Assembly (NCBI GenBank): GCA_961205875.1
Contig: OY540822.1
Span: forward strand, 4,466,501 to 4,530,500
Direction of reading: 5' to 3'
Source of the DNA: Sialis fuliginosa
Lineage: Eukaryota > Arthropoda > Insecta > Megaloptera > Sialidae
DNA: 64,000 nucleotides
The notes below the pieces were generated by a model that saw only the letters and a list, made by a program, of their open reading frames with translations, searched no databases and was not told where the DNA came from. Positions 19,590 through 32,289 of the stretch are shown piece after piece (the stretch's first letter is position 1; each line of letters starts with the position of its first letter). The position numbers and the translations under genes are program-made.

Positions 19590-22500
19590 ATCTTGTGTTT
19601 TTTTTACAAAAAGATAGGTTAGAAAATACATTATATTTCACAGAAAAGAGGAATTATGAACTAAAGAAAAGGAAACAAGAAATAAGAAGGTGCCAAAAGA
19701 TGACTTATTATTTAAAAAGAAAATTGAAGATAAGAAGAAAATCAGACGAGATATTCAAGAGAATTAATAATTTACCAGATGAAGGTCAAATTTTAATATT
19801 CCCGGGAAAAAATTTCAGATCAACACAGATCAAAACAGATCAACACAGATCTGCGTAGATCTGTGTTGATCTGCGTAGATCAACACAGATCAAAACAGAT
19901 CTGCGTAGATCGGGGATTTTATTATGTTTTTGTACACAACTTGACTTCCCACAGTAACTGGGTTCGAAGAGCAATCCTGGAGAAGAGAACCACCATATAT
20001 GTATTGTATTACCTTATTACTAACTGATCCGACTTGGCTTATATACGAATGAAAGTGAAAATACTGTGTTGGCGAGAGCTATGTTGCGATATTTATATAT
20101 TATACATACATTATAATATGTACCTACTTATTCATAAATAAACTTTTGTCTTCCTTAAATAACAAATACACATATACTGAAACCTTGTTTATAATTTAAT
20201 CAATTAAAAAAAAATTGTACAGAAACGTACTGAATGATATTTGAGGCCCGTGTATTAAATTAATAAATAAATTCACAACCCACCCCCTGTCACAGATGAA
20301 GGGTTGTAATTAGTCTCATTCGATCCAGCGGGAAAAATACTTCGGGATACCAGGGGTATGGTGGGCAAAACAACCCTCTATCTAGCACAGGAGTCGAGAT
20401 ATTTACGATTTTCTATAATGAATACCATAAGTAGCGAAACAGAGAAAAATTCAATATTTACTGTTAATACAGCATAGAAACATAAGATATTATTATTAAA
20501 TTTAATAAAATGAAAAAAAAGTCCAGACACGTATTAAGTGATATTTAAGGCCCGTATTGTTAAAATAACAAATACACATATTTTTTTAAATTGATTAAAA
20601 TACAAACAATACGTTTCAATCTCACGATCTACGACGATCTGCAATGATGTACAACGATCTACAAAGATCAACAACGATCTGTAAAGATTTACAACGATCT
20701 GCAAAGATCTACAACGATCTATAAAGATCACGATCTGCAAAGATCTGCAACGATTTACAAAGATCAATAGCGATCTACAAAGATCTGCAACGACCTACAA
20801 CGACCTACAACTATCTGCAAAGATCAACAACGATCTATTAAGATCACGATCTGCAAATATCTATAACGATCTGCAAATATCTACAACTATCTGCAAAGAC
20901 CTACAACGATCTGCAAAAATCACGATCTACAAAGATCTACAGAGACCTACAACTATCTGCAAAGACCTACAACGATCTACAAAGATCTAAAAAGATCTGA
21001 TTTGTTCCAAAATGAAGATCAACCGAGATCACTTCAGATCTGAAATTTTTTCCCGGGTTGTCTCAATTTAAAAAACCAGCCAAAAAATATAATTGGTCAT
21101 TAAAAGAAAAGGCTTTGTATCTGGCATTGTATAAAAAAAGTCTAAGATGTTATCGTTTCTTAACAAAAATATTAAAAGTTCCATCGCGCAGAACTTTATT
21201 AAGAACATTGGCAAACTTTGACATACAAACAGGCATTAATAAGAACCTATTTATTCATTTAAAATCAGTTTCTGAAAAACTACCCGATTTGGACAGATAT
21301 TGTATTTTATTGTTTGATGAAATTGCACTGAAACCTAATTTAGAATTTAGAAAAAATAATGGTGTGATCGGGCTCGTTGATTTTGGGATAAACTCATCTA
21401 GTTATATTGCAGACCATGCACTTTGTTTTATGCTTCGAGGAATTAATAAATACTGGAAGCAACCTATATAATTTTTTTTTCTCGGTCGACCACTCCCACC
21501 GAACAGTTGAAATCTTTAATCGTTGAAAATATTGAAGCCGTACACAAACACACTAATTTTATCATTTTATGTTCAGTTAGTGACCAGGCAGCTACTAATT
21601 GCTCGGCAATTAGAAAGCTTAGTAAAAATAATGATTATATTTATAAAGTTAATGAACACGAAATAATACATACATATCTTTGATCCTTCCCATTTGTTAA
21701 AATGTATTCGAAATAATTTCATGAAAATAAATATTATTTTCAATAATAAAATAGCCAAGTGGGATGATATCAGATCACTTTACGAGTTAGACGCTTTAAG
21801 CCCCGATACAAGAACTTGTTCGAAATTAACTGAAAATCACATTAATCCAGAGGGAAAATCTAAAATGAAGGTAAAATATGCAGTCGAAGTATTTAGCTAT
21901 TCTGTAGCTGCTTTAATTAAATTACTAACAAGTGTAAATGTAATCGATTCTATGGGAACCGGAGAGTTTGTTTTATTCATAGACCAAGTTTTTGATTCAT
22001 TGAATAGCATTTTAAAATCAAATAAACCTTTGAAAGGCCCCATAACCGATACATCACAACATTTAGAATTTTGGAAAAATACAAAAAATCTATTTTTTAA
22101 TACAAAATTTATTCAAAACGATGTGGCTGTTCCTTCTCCCCCTTCAGTTAAAAATTTTTTTGTAACAATAAGTAATGTAGAAAAACTTTGGGGTGTCTTT
22201 AAAAGATTAGGTTTCAAATATCTGTTAACTAGGACACTGAATCAAGATCCAATTGAAAATTTATTTGGCATAATTAGAGGCTTGTCTGGTCAAAATCTCA
22301 ATCCCACTTGTTCGCAATTCATTGCATCGTTTAAAACATCAATGTTAAATAACTTATCCTGTGTCGTAAAAGGAAATTGTCAAAATGATGACGCTGTTTT
22401 CTTAACATCCCTAACTTCGCTTTTATCCACTAATGAACCTCTGAACATTTCAACTTCTACTTCTAGTCATAACATATCAGTACGTAACATTTCGTCAATT

Positions 22501-22710
22501 ACACAAACAGCTTTTATGGAATTAGATAAATTTGCAAAAGTAGCACGCTTACAAACTAATGCATATATAGCAGGCTTTTTAATTAGGAAAATTTTAAATA
22601 ACAAGTGTGATACATGTAAAAATTTCTTATCCACTGATTGTGAGAGTATTGATGACAACATACACTTTTTTATAAAATCAAAACATTACAGAAACAAACT
22701 ATGCTACTAG
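19590..22710 (+). pseudogene. P-element-type transposase, nearly complete but split and frameshifted
   Basis: The first visible exon (from about 19610, after a TTTTTACAAAAAG acceptor-like site) gives a coiled-coil segment and NNLPDEGQILI. The frame is cut at 19801 by a GATC-array element and resumes at 21058 with SQFKKPAKKYNWSLKEKALY. The catalytic blocks of P transposases follow: LLFDEIALKPN, then ATNCSAIRKL, FDPSHLLKCIRNN, LEFWKNTKNL and QDPIENLFGIIRG, ending with AYIAGFLIRKIL and a CDTC pair. Two small frameshifts are visible, one in a poly-T run at about 21471-21481 and one near 21680. The THAP DNA-binding domain expected at the N-terminus was not seen. Function is lost, but decay is modest. 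Confidence 0.85.
19801..21057. mobile_element. GATC-array DNA element, copy 1 (1.26 kb, internally deleted)
   Basis: The ends are inverted repeats beginning CCCGGGAAAAAATTTCAG. A TT dinucleotide lies on both sides (19799-19800 and 21058-21059); removing the element and one TT restores the P-transposase frame as ILI-L-SQF. The left end has a short GATC array (19816-19912), the right end a long one (about 20622-21042) of units such as GATCTGCAAA and GATCTACAAC. Between them is AT-rich sequence shared with copy 2. Copy 2 has about 1.6 kb more in the middle, so copy 1 is a deletion derivative. No protein is encoded. Confidence 0.85.
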
Positions 22711-23249
22711 TACGTCTGGTTCGTGGCAAATAAAGCCAAAACGCTGCACTTTTTGATTGGGGTATGCCACTTTCGGTGGTCATATATAAGGTCAAAAGAA
22801 ACATTTTCAGATAGGGAGCTACTTTAAAATCTGTGTAGAACACCATTATATCGGCTATTAAAGATGGCCCTCACGGTTTTTATTAAATTGGCTGTATCTC
22901 AGCTCCTAATCATCTGATTTCAATTTCCTTTTGTTTATTTTAAAGTTCTTATTAAAAAAATAAATAGTTTTTAACATTATTCATTTTTAAATAAAAACTA
23001 ATTTTGAATAAAATCTTTGGAGGGCTGTAGCCCCCTTACGAAAAATTTCCGGACACATGTTCATATAATGTATTTTGCTTAAAATATGTCTCTTAATTTA
23101 CTGTTAAAGTTTGGCACGACAGTGCTGAATCACCCTGTATATTGAAATAAGATATATCAACAGAATGTATATTGCTGTACTGTTATTGTAATATAAGTTG
23201 TGAACGCAAGGCGTATAAGGTCCTTCGAGGAAATAAAATTATATATTGC
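22711..23249. other. No gene; possible mariner-like MITE end
   Basis: GAATCACCCTGTATA at 23130-23144 is the kind of end seen in TA-flanked insect MITEs. No partner end was found. The rest is AT-rich. Confidence 0.35.
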
Positions 23250-23617
23250 TAAGAGTTGTTGTTTCAGTTTATCCTTAAAGAAGTAACAAAAATACATGGT
23301 CCTTCGAACCGGATGGAAATTAAGAAGGTTATAAGGATTAATGAAAACGTGGTCAACACAAGGTCAGTGAAGGCAGTGAAGTTGGATGTGGATCTGACGT
23401 CACGCAACCTCAGATCGCTTCAGAGTACATCGTGGTGCGCAACATCAGATTACTTAGTGGAGCGCTGCTACGACCGCTACATGAACGAGAGTTGTAGCGC
23501 CATATTGGATTGGAAACGTCAAAAGTCAAGTGACACGTGAATTGTGCAGTGTAGTTATAAGATTTTGTAGTCTATAAGATATTTAACTGTTTACAGTTCT
23601 AAATTTTTGACTTTACA
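23250..23617 (+). other. BEL/Pao copy 2 leader
   Basis: A GC-richer stretch just upstream of gag. TGGTCCTTCGAACCGGAT at 23299 is a leader sequence I associate with BEL/Pao elements, and a related GGTCCTTCGAGG lies at 23219. LTR boundaries could not be fixed. A 94-codon frame at 23256-23540 has no gag motif and is treated as leader. Confidence 0.5.
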
Positions 23618-24788
23618 ATGGCAACCAATGATTCAGCCACGCTTATTTCAACGAGAGAAATAATTATAAACGAAATAGATTATTTATTGGAGTACGCTGA
23701 CACGTCAGCTGATTTAAGCACTGATGTAACACATTTAGAGGTTAGATTAGAGTCATTGGAGAAACACTTCAGTGATTTTGTAGCAATACAGAATACGATA
23801 GAGGTTAATTGTAAAGTCAAAGATGAGGAAGGTGTACGCAGTAGGGTACGTAATACATATTGGGATGCTAAAGCTATAATAATTGCCAAGATTCGCAGTT
23901 TATTTAGCGAACAAAGTAACATGAAACCTGCTGAGAGTGGTCAGACATGTACGAAAATAAATAATTTGAAATTACCTAAAATAATTATACCTAGTTTTAA
24001 CGGTAACTTATTAAACTGGCGTTCGTTCAAAGATTTATTTGATAAGCTTGTACACGAAAACACATCACTGTCCGATACTGAAAAATTATTTTATTTAAAA
24101 AGTTGTTTAAAAGGGGAAGCACATCAAACTATAGATTCTTTAGATTCTACAGCGGAAAATTATGTAAGAGCTTATAATATATTAGAAAAAAGATATGATA
24201 ATAGGTTAATTATGATCAATAATCATATTAAGCATATTGTAGAATTAAATGCAGTTAATAAAAATAATGCGGTTCAGATGAGAACGTTTATTAATGAATT
24301 AAATCAGCATGTTAACGCGTTGAAAGCACTCAATGTACCGATTGAACATTGGGATTTGATTCTGTTATATACATATGTTAGTTCGTAAGATGGACACAGA
24401 TGCGATACGGCTGTATGAAACAGCACGTAAAGTAAATGAATTACCTACGCTTAATGAATTTATTGAATTTAAAGAACAAAGATGTAAAATTTTAGAGTCG
24501 ATTGGTTCAAGTAGTGATTAAAAAAATCGACATGTAATAGTTTCGAACACGGTTACTGGTAAAGGGAAACATATAAATAATTGTACTTTGTGTAAGCAAC
24601 AACACATGTTGATAAAATGTGATAAATTCCTAGATTTTTCGCTAGCTCAACGACGAGATTGGGTAAGAAAGCGTAATCTATGTTATTGCTGTTTAATAGG
24701 TTCACATAGAGCAAACACATGTTCGTACGACAATGGGTGTACAAAATGTGGACAAAAGCATAATGTTTTGTTACATTTTGTTTAAATT
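23618..24788 (+). pseudogene. BEL/Pao gag, copy 2 (one frameshift and a stop)
   Basis: The frame starts at ATG 23618 with a helical N-terminus and contains LPKIIIPSFNGNLLNWRSFK, DLFDKLVHENTSLSDTEKL and FYLKSCLKGEAHQTI, the hallmark of Pao-type gag (DUF1759-like). A frameshift near 24385 moves the reading frame to VRKMDTDAIRLYET. After a stop at about 24520 a zinc-knuckle region follows (CTLCKQQHMLIKCDKF, then CYCCLIGSHRANTC and CTKCGQKHNVLLH). The sequence is cut at about 24788 by Jockey sequence. It would have formed the capsid-like shell of the retrotransposon. Confidence 0.85.
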
Positions 24789-25600
24789 TTAATTCTCTTG
24801 ACAACACCTACTATTCACATAAATTCTTAGGCATAACATACACATCGACTCTAACATTAACTGGGACACACACGTCATAAATTTAGCTAAAAAATTGAGT
24901 CAAGTCACCTTTGCGTTAAAAAAAACATCCACTATATTAACCACCGAGGCCTTAGTCATGGCTTATTATGGAATGTTTCATTCCATCTTAAATTATGGTA
25001 TTATCACTTGGGGTAACGATAAATATGCAAATACAATTTTTTTACTTAAAAAAAAGTCGTACGTATCATATCACATGCACAATTTAGAGATCACACAAAG
25101 CCACTTTTTTTTAAAACATAAGATCATGCCAGTGCCATCCCTCTACATCTACAACTGTTTACTTCATGCTAAAAAAAATAACTCATAACATAATACATGC
25201 TGACCTACACAATTATAACACAAGAAATAATTTCAAAATTGTTTTACCTCTTCATAAGAAGAGTAAAACTCAGTTCAATCATGAGTACCAATCTCTAAAA
25301 CTATACAATTGCATTCCTTTGCATATCAAAACACTAGGTTATAAAAAATTCCAAAGGTCCATTAAATATATTTTACTTGAAAACTACTTCTATTCTGTAG
25401 ATGAATTTTTCCAGTTCATGACTATTTGAAATAATTTGAATATGTATTTTAATTACTTTTATATCTCTTTTAATATACATACTTTTATATGTCTTTAATT
25501 ACTTTTATAATATTTTGTAAATTTCTTATACGTGACAATGTTACACATTGTTATTTAATGTATTAAACTGCTTATAAATAAATAAATATATCATTCCTAA
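24789..25600 (+). pseudogene. Jockey-type non-LTR retrotransposon, 3' end with tail
   Basis: Frames across this stretch read KFLGI, a thumb-region block, then LKKTSTILTTEALVMAYYG, SILNYGIITWGN and later NYNTRNNFKIVLPLHKKS, typical of the Jockey ORF2 C-terminus. The frame shifts at about 25166. After the stop at 25429 a short AT-rich 3' UTR ends in AATAAATAAATA (25577-25590). It is 5'-truncated, as usual for LINEs, and lies between BEL gag and gypsy RT. Confidence 0.8.
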
Positions 25601-26639
25601 AGGGAATACTCCTATTTTGGGTTGGAAGTGGATTGAAGAGTTAAAAATTAATTTATTCGATAAGTCAATTAATTTTGTTGATAGCAAAGAATCTATCATA
25701 CAGGAATACAAAGAAGTATTTAAATTAAGTAGTTACACAAAGGGAAAATTTTAAATAATTTTAAAAGATAACTACAAACCTATATTTTTCAGGCCTAGAC
25801 CGTTACCATATGCTTTAAAGGAGAAAGTATCCAAGGAAATTGATCGGTTAATTAAGGAAGGTATATTGAAACCTGAAGCTAGTTCAGAGTTCGGAACACC
25901 AATAGTTCCGATAATTAAAAAATATGGTTCGGTACGATTATGTAGTGATTACAAGGTAACATTGAATCCACAAATCGAAACAGATCGTTATCCAATTCCG
26001 AGAGTATCTGATTTATTAGCAACGCAACATTAAGTGGTGGTAAATTTTTTAGTAAATTAGATTTATCTCAGGCGTATCAGCAAGTGGAATTGGATGATGA
26101 GTCAAAGAAGTTGGTGAGCATCTCTACGTACAGAGGCATTTTTTCATACAATCGTCTTCCGTATGGAGTTTCCAGTGGTTATTTCAACGAGAAATAGAAA
26201 AGATATTATGTGATTTAGAAGGGGTAGTATGTTTTTATGATGATATACTGGTCACTGAAGATAAAATACAACATGAAGTGCGATTGCGGCAAGTTTTAAC
26301 AAGGTTAAAAGAAGCCGGATTGACGGTTAAATTAGAAAAATGTAAATGACAATTTTGAGGCAAATGTAAATGTTGAACCAAATGTTCAAATTGGGGAATT
26401 GTCAGAATCAAATGTGAGTATGGAAAGAGTACAGCCAGAGGATAGAGAAGGGGAAAGAAAGATTTCGGAGTCGAGTGTTGCGAATGATCTAAGTGCTACA
26501 GAACATGTTGAGTCTAACTTGGTATTGCAGAGATCACAACGGACTCGGAAAAAGCCAATCCGTTTAGATCTTTAATTTAAGTTAATTTAAAATGTTAAAA
26601 TTGAATTTTGTATATGATTTATTTTTAAGGGGAAGATGC
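25601..26639 (+). pseudogene. Ty3/gypsy pol remnant (RT plus pol C-terminal tail)
   Basis: The RT starts with RPLPYALKEKVSKEIDRLIK and continues with GILKPEASSEFGTPIVPI, KLDLSQAYQQVELD and VVCFYDDILVT, where the catalytic YDD is present. Stops and small frameshifts occur at about 25755, 26034 and 26190. At about 26350 the RT jumps to an acidic stretch ending RSQRTRKKPIRLDL, the usual last residues of gypsy pol, so RNase H and integrase have been deleted. A polypurine tract (AAGGGGAAGATGC, about 26627) precedes the LTR. Confidence 0.85.
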
Positions 26640-26832
26640 TGTAATGAATATATATATAATCTATGATAACACATCTTCTATCTATGGCGTTTAATGTAAT
26701 ATGTATTAATGTAATATGTATTCAGAACGGTACAGTACACATGAAGAAGTGTAAGTGTGCACATGTACTGACAATGTTAATGTGACAATAAAGGAAAATA
26801 AATAAAATACCAACGTGTTTTTATTCATTACA
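26640..26832 (+). mobile_element. 3' LTR of the gypsy remnant
   Basis: A 193-bp unit running TGTAATGAATA...TATTCATTACA, directly after the polypurine tract. It holds AATAAA-type signals at about 26785-26806. BEL/Pao coding sequence starts within a few bases after it, so the gypsy element was inserted in BEL pol. Confidence 0.8.
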
Positions 26833-29800
26833 GTTATTATGGATCAAGCTCCCACACTTTCAAATATAGAGCTAACTCAAACGTTTTGTTCACTAACACA
26901 ACCCGCATGAGAAACAGTAGTTCAGAATTTCTGGCAAGTTGAAGAAATTCCTGCACCCGCTGTGTTGAATCAAGAAGATGAAGAGTGTGAATGCTTATAC
27001 ACATCGACAACGTCTCGGGATACGAATGGTAGATATACGGTTTCATTACCATTTAAAAATTCCTCATCAACGTTAGGTTCTTCTTTTGAAATCGCTCTCA
27101 AACGTTTTTACATTTTGGAAAAAAAGTTATCTATTCCAGAAGAATACAGACGTCAATACAATCAGGTGATGAGCGATTATTTGGTACAAGGTCACATGAC
27201 ATTAGTTCCCAGAAGCGAAATCGAAAATAGTAAGTATTTCATTCCGCACCTCCCAGTCTTCAAGGAAAGTGAAAGTACTCCCATTAGGATAGTTTTTGAT
27301 TGTAGCATGAAAACGTCAAATACTATATCATTAAACGATAATTTGTATAGTGGCCCTAAACTGCAGACAGATGTCTTGAAAATATTGCTTAGTTTTAGAT
27401 TATTTAAATATGCATTTATTGTCGATTGCAACCAAATGTATAGAAATATTTTATTCGAAAAAAATCATAGAAAATATCAACGTATATTTTGGCGATTCTT
27501 TACAGATCAACCAGTATCTGTTTATGAATTAAATACCGCAACTTTTGGTTTAACCCCCGCACCGTATTTAGCATTACGTACGGTGAAACAACTCGCACAG
27601 GATGAAGCTACAAAATTCCCTTTAGCCTCAAAATTAGTGGTAACTGACATTTATATGGACGATGTGGTATCTAGCGTACCATCGACCAATCAAGCAATAG
27701 AATTATATCAGCAATTAGTTGGGTTGTTTAAATCTGGTTATCTTGATTTGGTTAAATGGTCAGAGAACTCTTGGATATTATCCCAAGTAATATAAAATTG
27801 TTAGACAGCGTCAAAATTGAAAACAATTCTGAAACTCATAGTTCGTTGAAGGTTTTAGGTCTACAATGAGACCCTGTTGCAGAAAACTTTTATTTCGTAG
27901 TCAATATATACAATGATGAATGTACTAAACGTAATATGCTTTCAATGATTGCTAGAATATAGGACCCCCTTGGTTATTTAGCGTTTATGGTTATTTATTT
28001 ATGGTAAGCGCAGTTGGATTGGGATCAAACGCCCCCATACAATATTCAAAAACAACGGGCGGAATTTCGTTGAGAGATTTATTTATTAGGCAATATAAAA
28101 ATTTCTCGGTATTTGGGTTTAGTGGAAAATTGTCATGTGTCAGGGTTTAGAGACACTTCACAATTGGGCTACGTAGCTGTTATTTACATAAAAGTCGAAC
28201 ATCCCTGTGGAAATGATTTTATCAATTTAGTTTGCTCAAAGTCAAAAGTAGCACCTCTAAAAACAATTTCAATCGCACGTTTAGAGTTATTAGCCACCTT
28301 GTTGTTAGCAAAGTTGATTAATTTCACCATAGACAGTTTGTTACATCGCACAAAAATAGATAGAATAGTAGCCTTAACCGATTCAACAGTACTGCTAGAC
28401 TGGATTTGTTCTTCTCCGCACACGAGAGAAGTATTTGTTGCCAACCGCATTGCAAAAATACAATCGCTTATACCGAGTGATAAGTGGTTTCACGTAGATA
28501 GTGGTAACAATATGGCAGACATAGCATCACGTGGACTAAAGCCTTCGCAATTAGTGGAAAATAGTAAATGGTTTTCTGGTTCACAATAGTTAAAAGATAA
28601 CATAGCGAACTGGCCGATAAAACTGATCGCTTCTAAAACAATCGTTTCGTTAGTTTGTGTAGAGACTAAACACGACAATGTTATTCGAGATTTAATGCAC
28701 CGAATATCATCATGGCCAAGATTGTGTAGAGTTATTATGAGGGTACTTAATTTTCAGTAAAATTATTAGCGCGCAAAATTTAGAAACAGCTGAGCTTAAA
28801 ATAATTCAATTATTGCAACAAATTCATTTTGCAGCAGAATTCACTTTGTTAGAAAAAGGTGAGCCATCTTCAGCAGCTCTGCGTCAATTGTCTTCGTTTT
28901 TAGATAACGAACTTATAAGAGTAGGTGGTCGTTTGCGAAATGCAAATCTTGAATTTGATCAACAGCACCCGCTGTTGTTACCCAAAAAGGATCATGTAGT
29001 AGATATAATAATTGATCATTTTCACAGAGTCAATTTACATACTGGCCCTCATTTACTTCACGCACTTCTTCGGCAAAAGTATTGGACCTTAGCAGCCCGG
29101 AGTGTAGTGAGACAAGGCATTCGAAAATGCAATTATTGTTTTAGGTTCCGACCAAAGCCCACCTACCCTTTAATGAGTGACTTGCCAGCAGCTAGAGTGA
29201 CAGGTATAAAACCTTTCGCATTTACTGGTGTAGATTATGGAGGTCCATTTTTTATCACACTATCAGGACATCGAGGCGTCAAATCGCAGAAGGCCTATGT
29301 ATGTTTATTTGTTTGTCAAACAACTAGAGCTTTACATTTAGAACTCGCTTCAGATTTGTCGACAGATATGTTTATAAACTGTTTTAAGCGATTTATAGCT
29401 CGATGTGGTACTATAAACACAATTTACAGTGATTGTGGTACAAACTTTGTAGGCGGTAAATCCGAATTAGACGAAATTTTTAGATTTACTCAGTCAAACC
29501 AATATCAAGATAAGTTTAGTCGTGAATTTGCCAGTCGTGGTATAAAATGGCAATTTAATCCCCCTGGGGCACCGCATGTAGGAGGTTCTTGGGAATCTCA
29601 AATCAAATGTGTCAAAACACATTTGGCAAAAGTGATTGGCTCACAAATACTGGCATTTGAAGAGTTTTCGGCCGTACTTGCACAAATAGAAGCGCTATTA
29701 CAAAATTGTCTGCTTTTTTGGATGAGTGCGTTAGATGTAAGTGAGCAATCGCAAAATAGATTAACCCACAAACAATTACTAGATCAAATGATACAAACCT

Positions 29801-29968
29801 TTTTGAAACGTTGGCACACAGAGTACCTCAATACTCTCCAAGCGCGCCAGAAATGGAATACGCCATCTTGCCAAGTTAAAGTTAGAATGTTGGTTTTAGT
29901 TTTGATTTGGCTAGGGTTAAAAATAATCCTTCATGGGCGGGGTAAATGGTTGCGCCACTTGAGATGAA
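26833..29968 (+). pseudogene. BEL/Pao pol, copy 2 (RT, RNase H, integrase)
   Basis: After LTNLTQ-like lead-in sequence and a stop at about 26910, the RT reads FWQVEEIPAP and on to 27795, with an intact YMDD active site at about 27655 (DIYMDDVV). A stop-rich joint (27796-28112) leads to RNase H at 28113-28589 (ARLELLATLLLAK, NNMADIASRGLKP). The integrase at 28813-29967 is one open frame of about 385 codons. It has the zinc domain (CNYCFRFRPKP) and core acids in FTGVDYGGPF, IYSDCGTNF and GGSWESQIK. The end drifts out of frame after LTHKQLLDQ. The RT and integrase keep their catalytic residues, so this copy is younger than copy 1, but the stops and the insertions upstream make it non-autonomous. 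It belongs with gag at 23618. Confidence 0.85.
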
Positions 29969-30416
29969 GGAAGGGTTAGGGTTTTGTTGTTTCCCTAAAT
30001 TTGGCAAAACTGCCTTATCCGGTGTACGATGCGAGTGACAGAGAGAGAAGGGACAGAGTAAGTAGATACGTGGTAGTGAGAGTGCGTATAAAAAATAATA
30101 GATAAGTGATCAACAACTTAGTGGAGTCGATTCTAGAAACATAGTGGAGTCCACAAAACATAGTCTGTCAACAACATTAATGGTGTCGAATATATGGTGG
30201 AGTCGACAGAAAATTGTGGTTGACAGAATCGCATTTCGAGTGGATAAATCAATTGACAGGATTTCGCAAAGGTTAGTGTAGTGTTAACAGTTGATTTGTT
30301 GCTATCGAACATAAAAAACTATATTACAGTCCGCTGCCTCTGCACAAATTAATACGATTTAAAATTTACAAAATTTATAATGAAATTTTTCATATTAATT
30401 AAAAATATTTTAAATA
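29969..30416. other. No gene; GTGGAGTCGA blocks
   Basis: Several related blocks (GTGGAGTCGATTC, GTGGAGTCCACA, GTGGAGTCGACAG; 30120-30215) occur in a GC-richer stretch that may be BEL/Pao 3' LTR sequence. No LTR boundary could be proved. Confidence 0.35.
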
Positions 30417-30653
30417 CAGGGTTTCTAAATACTAGGGGACAGTATGGGGATTTCGGAAACTATAAGAGATAGAGATTCGGTTAAATGAGAGAAAAGTTAC
30501 CTTTAAGAGGGGACAGTTCAATGGTGTATTTACATTACACAAAAATTTCATAGCCTACTAGATATTAGCCAAAAACCATTTTAGTCCGAATTTTTTCATC
30601 GTGAATATTTCTTAAGCGACTTGACATTTAAAAAAAATGTTTCAAATAAATGC

Positions 30654-31044
30654 TGTATGGTTTAGTATTGTCTATTAAGAAATATTTTTTTAATTTTCAG
30701 AGATCTCATAGTTTTTGAGATATGAGACTAACTTATGTTTTCTTAAATAGAAGCAATATGAAATTTTGTAATTTTTGAACAGAAGATTTTATTATATTTT
30801 CATTGATATGCAACTTGATGAACTTACCTTTCAAAATATCTCAAAAAATGATCAAAAAGTATTTTTTATTTATTTAATACACTGATCCAAATATGGCTAT
30901 GACAATCAACAATAAGATTTTAAAACAACTAAAAATTTATATATAAGCTAACATAGCATTAATTAACTATTGTATTAATAAAAAAAGACATATTTTATTT
31001 ATTTAATACACAATAAGAGCCAAAGATGGCTATGGCTATCAACA
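30654..31044 (+). mobile_element. 5' LTR of gypsy element (3' end of LTR eroded)
   Basis: Starts TGTATGGTTTAG and matches the downstream LTR from 34906 over CTCATAGTTTTTGAGATATG, CAAAATATCTCAAAAAATG and two AAGATGGCTATG blocks. Its end is shorter than the downstream LTR, and gag-side sequence (TTAGCACGGAGAACACCG) follows at once, so the LTR end and primer-binding site seem deleted. Confidence 0.75.
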
Positions 31045-31072
31045 ATTAGTTAGCACGGAGAACACCGAGTGG

Positions 31073-31690
31073 ATGGATGTATGTGAACGCTCCCTTTGTA
31101 TTAGCTATATTGTGTTAATAAATAGTATCAAGAACAAGCTAACCGACCATTTCAAGCCGAAAGTTAATACCAGTTTTGAAATTTTCAATTTTAGAAAAGC
31201 TAAACAAGAGGAGAACGAGAGCAAATACCAGTTTTATATCCGTTTAATAAAACTAAGCGCCAACTGCAAATTCGTAAACAGGGACGATGAAATAAAAGCT
31301 CAGATAATCAGTAACACCAGATCAACAAATCTGCGGCGTTTCGGATTAAGAGAAGAACCCAAGCTAGAAGTTTTATTGGAACTGGGACGACTCCTGGAAA
31401 CAATACAATTACAACTCGACGCAATCGAACAAGATAACAATGAACCAGGCCGCACAAATCGAGTCGATTTTAAAACGTTTAAGAAAAAACAAGCTGATCA
31501 TAACAAACAAAAAAACTTTTTAAATGTGCCTAACAAAACACAACGATGCAAAAACTGCGGAAATATGTGGCATCAAAAAGGCAGACAAATATGCCCAGCA
31601 TTTAATGTTACTTGCTTAACGTGCGAAAAACGTGGTCATTTTTGAAGGTGTGCCTAAGCAAACAATCAAACAAAAGAAAATAAACCACGC
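31073..31690 (+). pseudogene. Ty3/gypsy gag
   Basis: An open frame 31073-31645 holds a capsid-like segment (FNFRKAKQEENESKYQFYIR, then LIKLSANCKF) and two zinc knuckles (CKNCGNMWHQKGRQIC and CLTCEKRGHF). A stop interrupts the second knuckle just before RCA. In this element type gag makes the virus-like particle and binds RNA. A related gag piece lies at 38960-39260. Confidence 0.8.
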
Positions 31691-31773
31691 GCAAATTTCA
31701 CCAAAGTGCTGAAACGGCTAAAACAATTAGTTCGGACTCCGATAACTCTTTTAAACTCACGACAAACAGTTTA

Positions 31774-32289
31774 GTGAAAACACCTAAAACTTCACTTACG
31801 TTAAATGACAATTATATGAGTTTCATTATAGACACCGGTAGCAGTGTGAATATCATCAGTTCCTCATGTTTAAAACACATGATTAACAAACCAAGTGTCA
31901 TGTGTGTATACACAAAAATTTATCCATATAATTCTAACGAAGCGCTACCAATAGCGGGGAGTTTTAGGGGTGTTTTTAAATATAAACATCAAGTTACTAC
32001 AGACGAAGTGTTCATCTTAGAAGACGAAGCTGAACCTTTGCTGAGTTTCAAACAAGCAAGTGCGTTAAACATAGTTCACATAACACAAGTTTTGGACACA
32101 TTACCAACAATCATAAACATTGAATGGGTGAAAAATAACATTCCAGCTTTAACAAACGGTATCGGAAATTTAACGAATTTTGAAGTGCATTTACTCATTA
32201 ACAAAGAGATGCGTAGCTCAAAAACACAGACGGATTCTCTTTCATCTACGAGCAAGAGTCGAGGCAGAATTAAAACGTTTGGAAGATGA
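31774..32289 (+). CDS. Ty3/gypsy protease region (partial pol)
   Basis: The open frame has a retropepsin motif, FIIDTGSSVNIIS, near its start, and a downstream strand with ALPIAGSFRGVF. It ends 110 bp inside the RT frame that starts at about 32180, so the two overlap in different frames. Either this marks a small frameshift or pol reading depends on it. It would process Gag-Pol. Confidence 0.75.
   Translation: MKTPKTSLTLNDNYMSFIIDTGSSVNIISSSCLKHMINKPSVMCVYTKIYPYNSNEALPIAGSFRGVFKYKHQVTTDEVFILEDEAEPLLSFKQASALNIVHITQVLDTLPTIINIEWVKNNIPALTNGIGNLTNFEVHLLINKEMRSSKTQTDSLSSTSKSRGRIKTFGR

Noticed and set aside
20534..20767. Minus-strand frame with DRCRSLQIV repeats (also plus strand 35823-36056)
   Set aside because: It is the GATC array read as protein; the same frame in both copies reflects the repeat and not a gene.
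23256..23540. 94-codon frame before BEL gag
   Set aside because: It spans the leader with the TGGTCCTTCGAACCGGAT motif and has no gag or other domain.
32180..32289. Overlap of protease and RT frames in the gypsy element as a possible programmed frameshift
   Set aside because: No slippery heptamer was evident, and the copy has many other lesions, so decay is the simpler reading.
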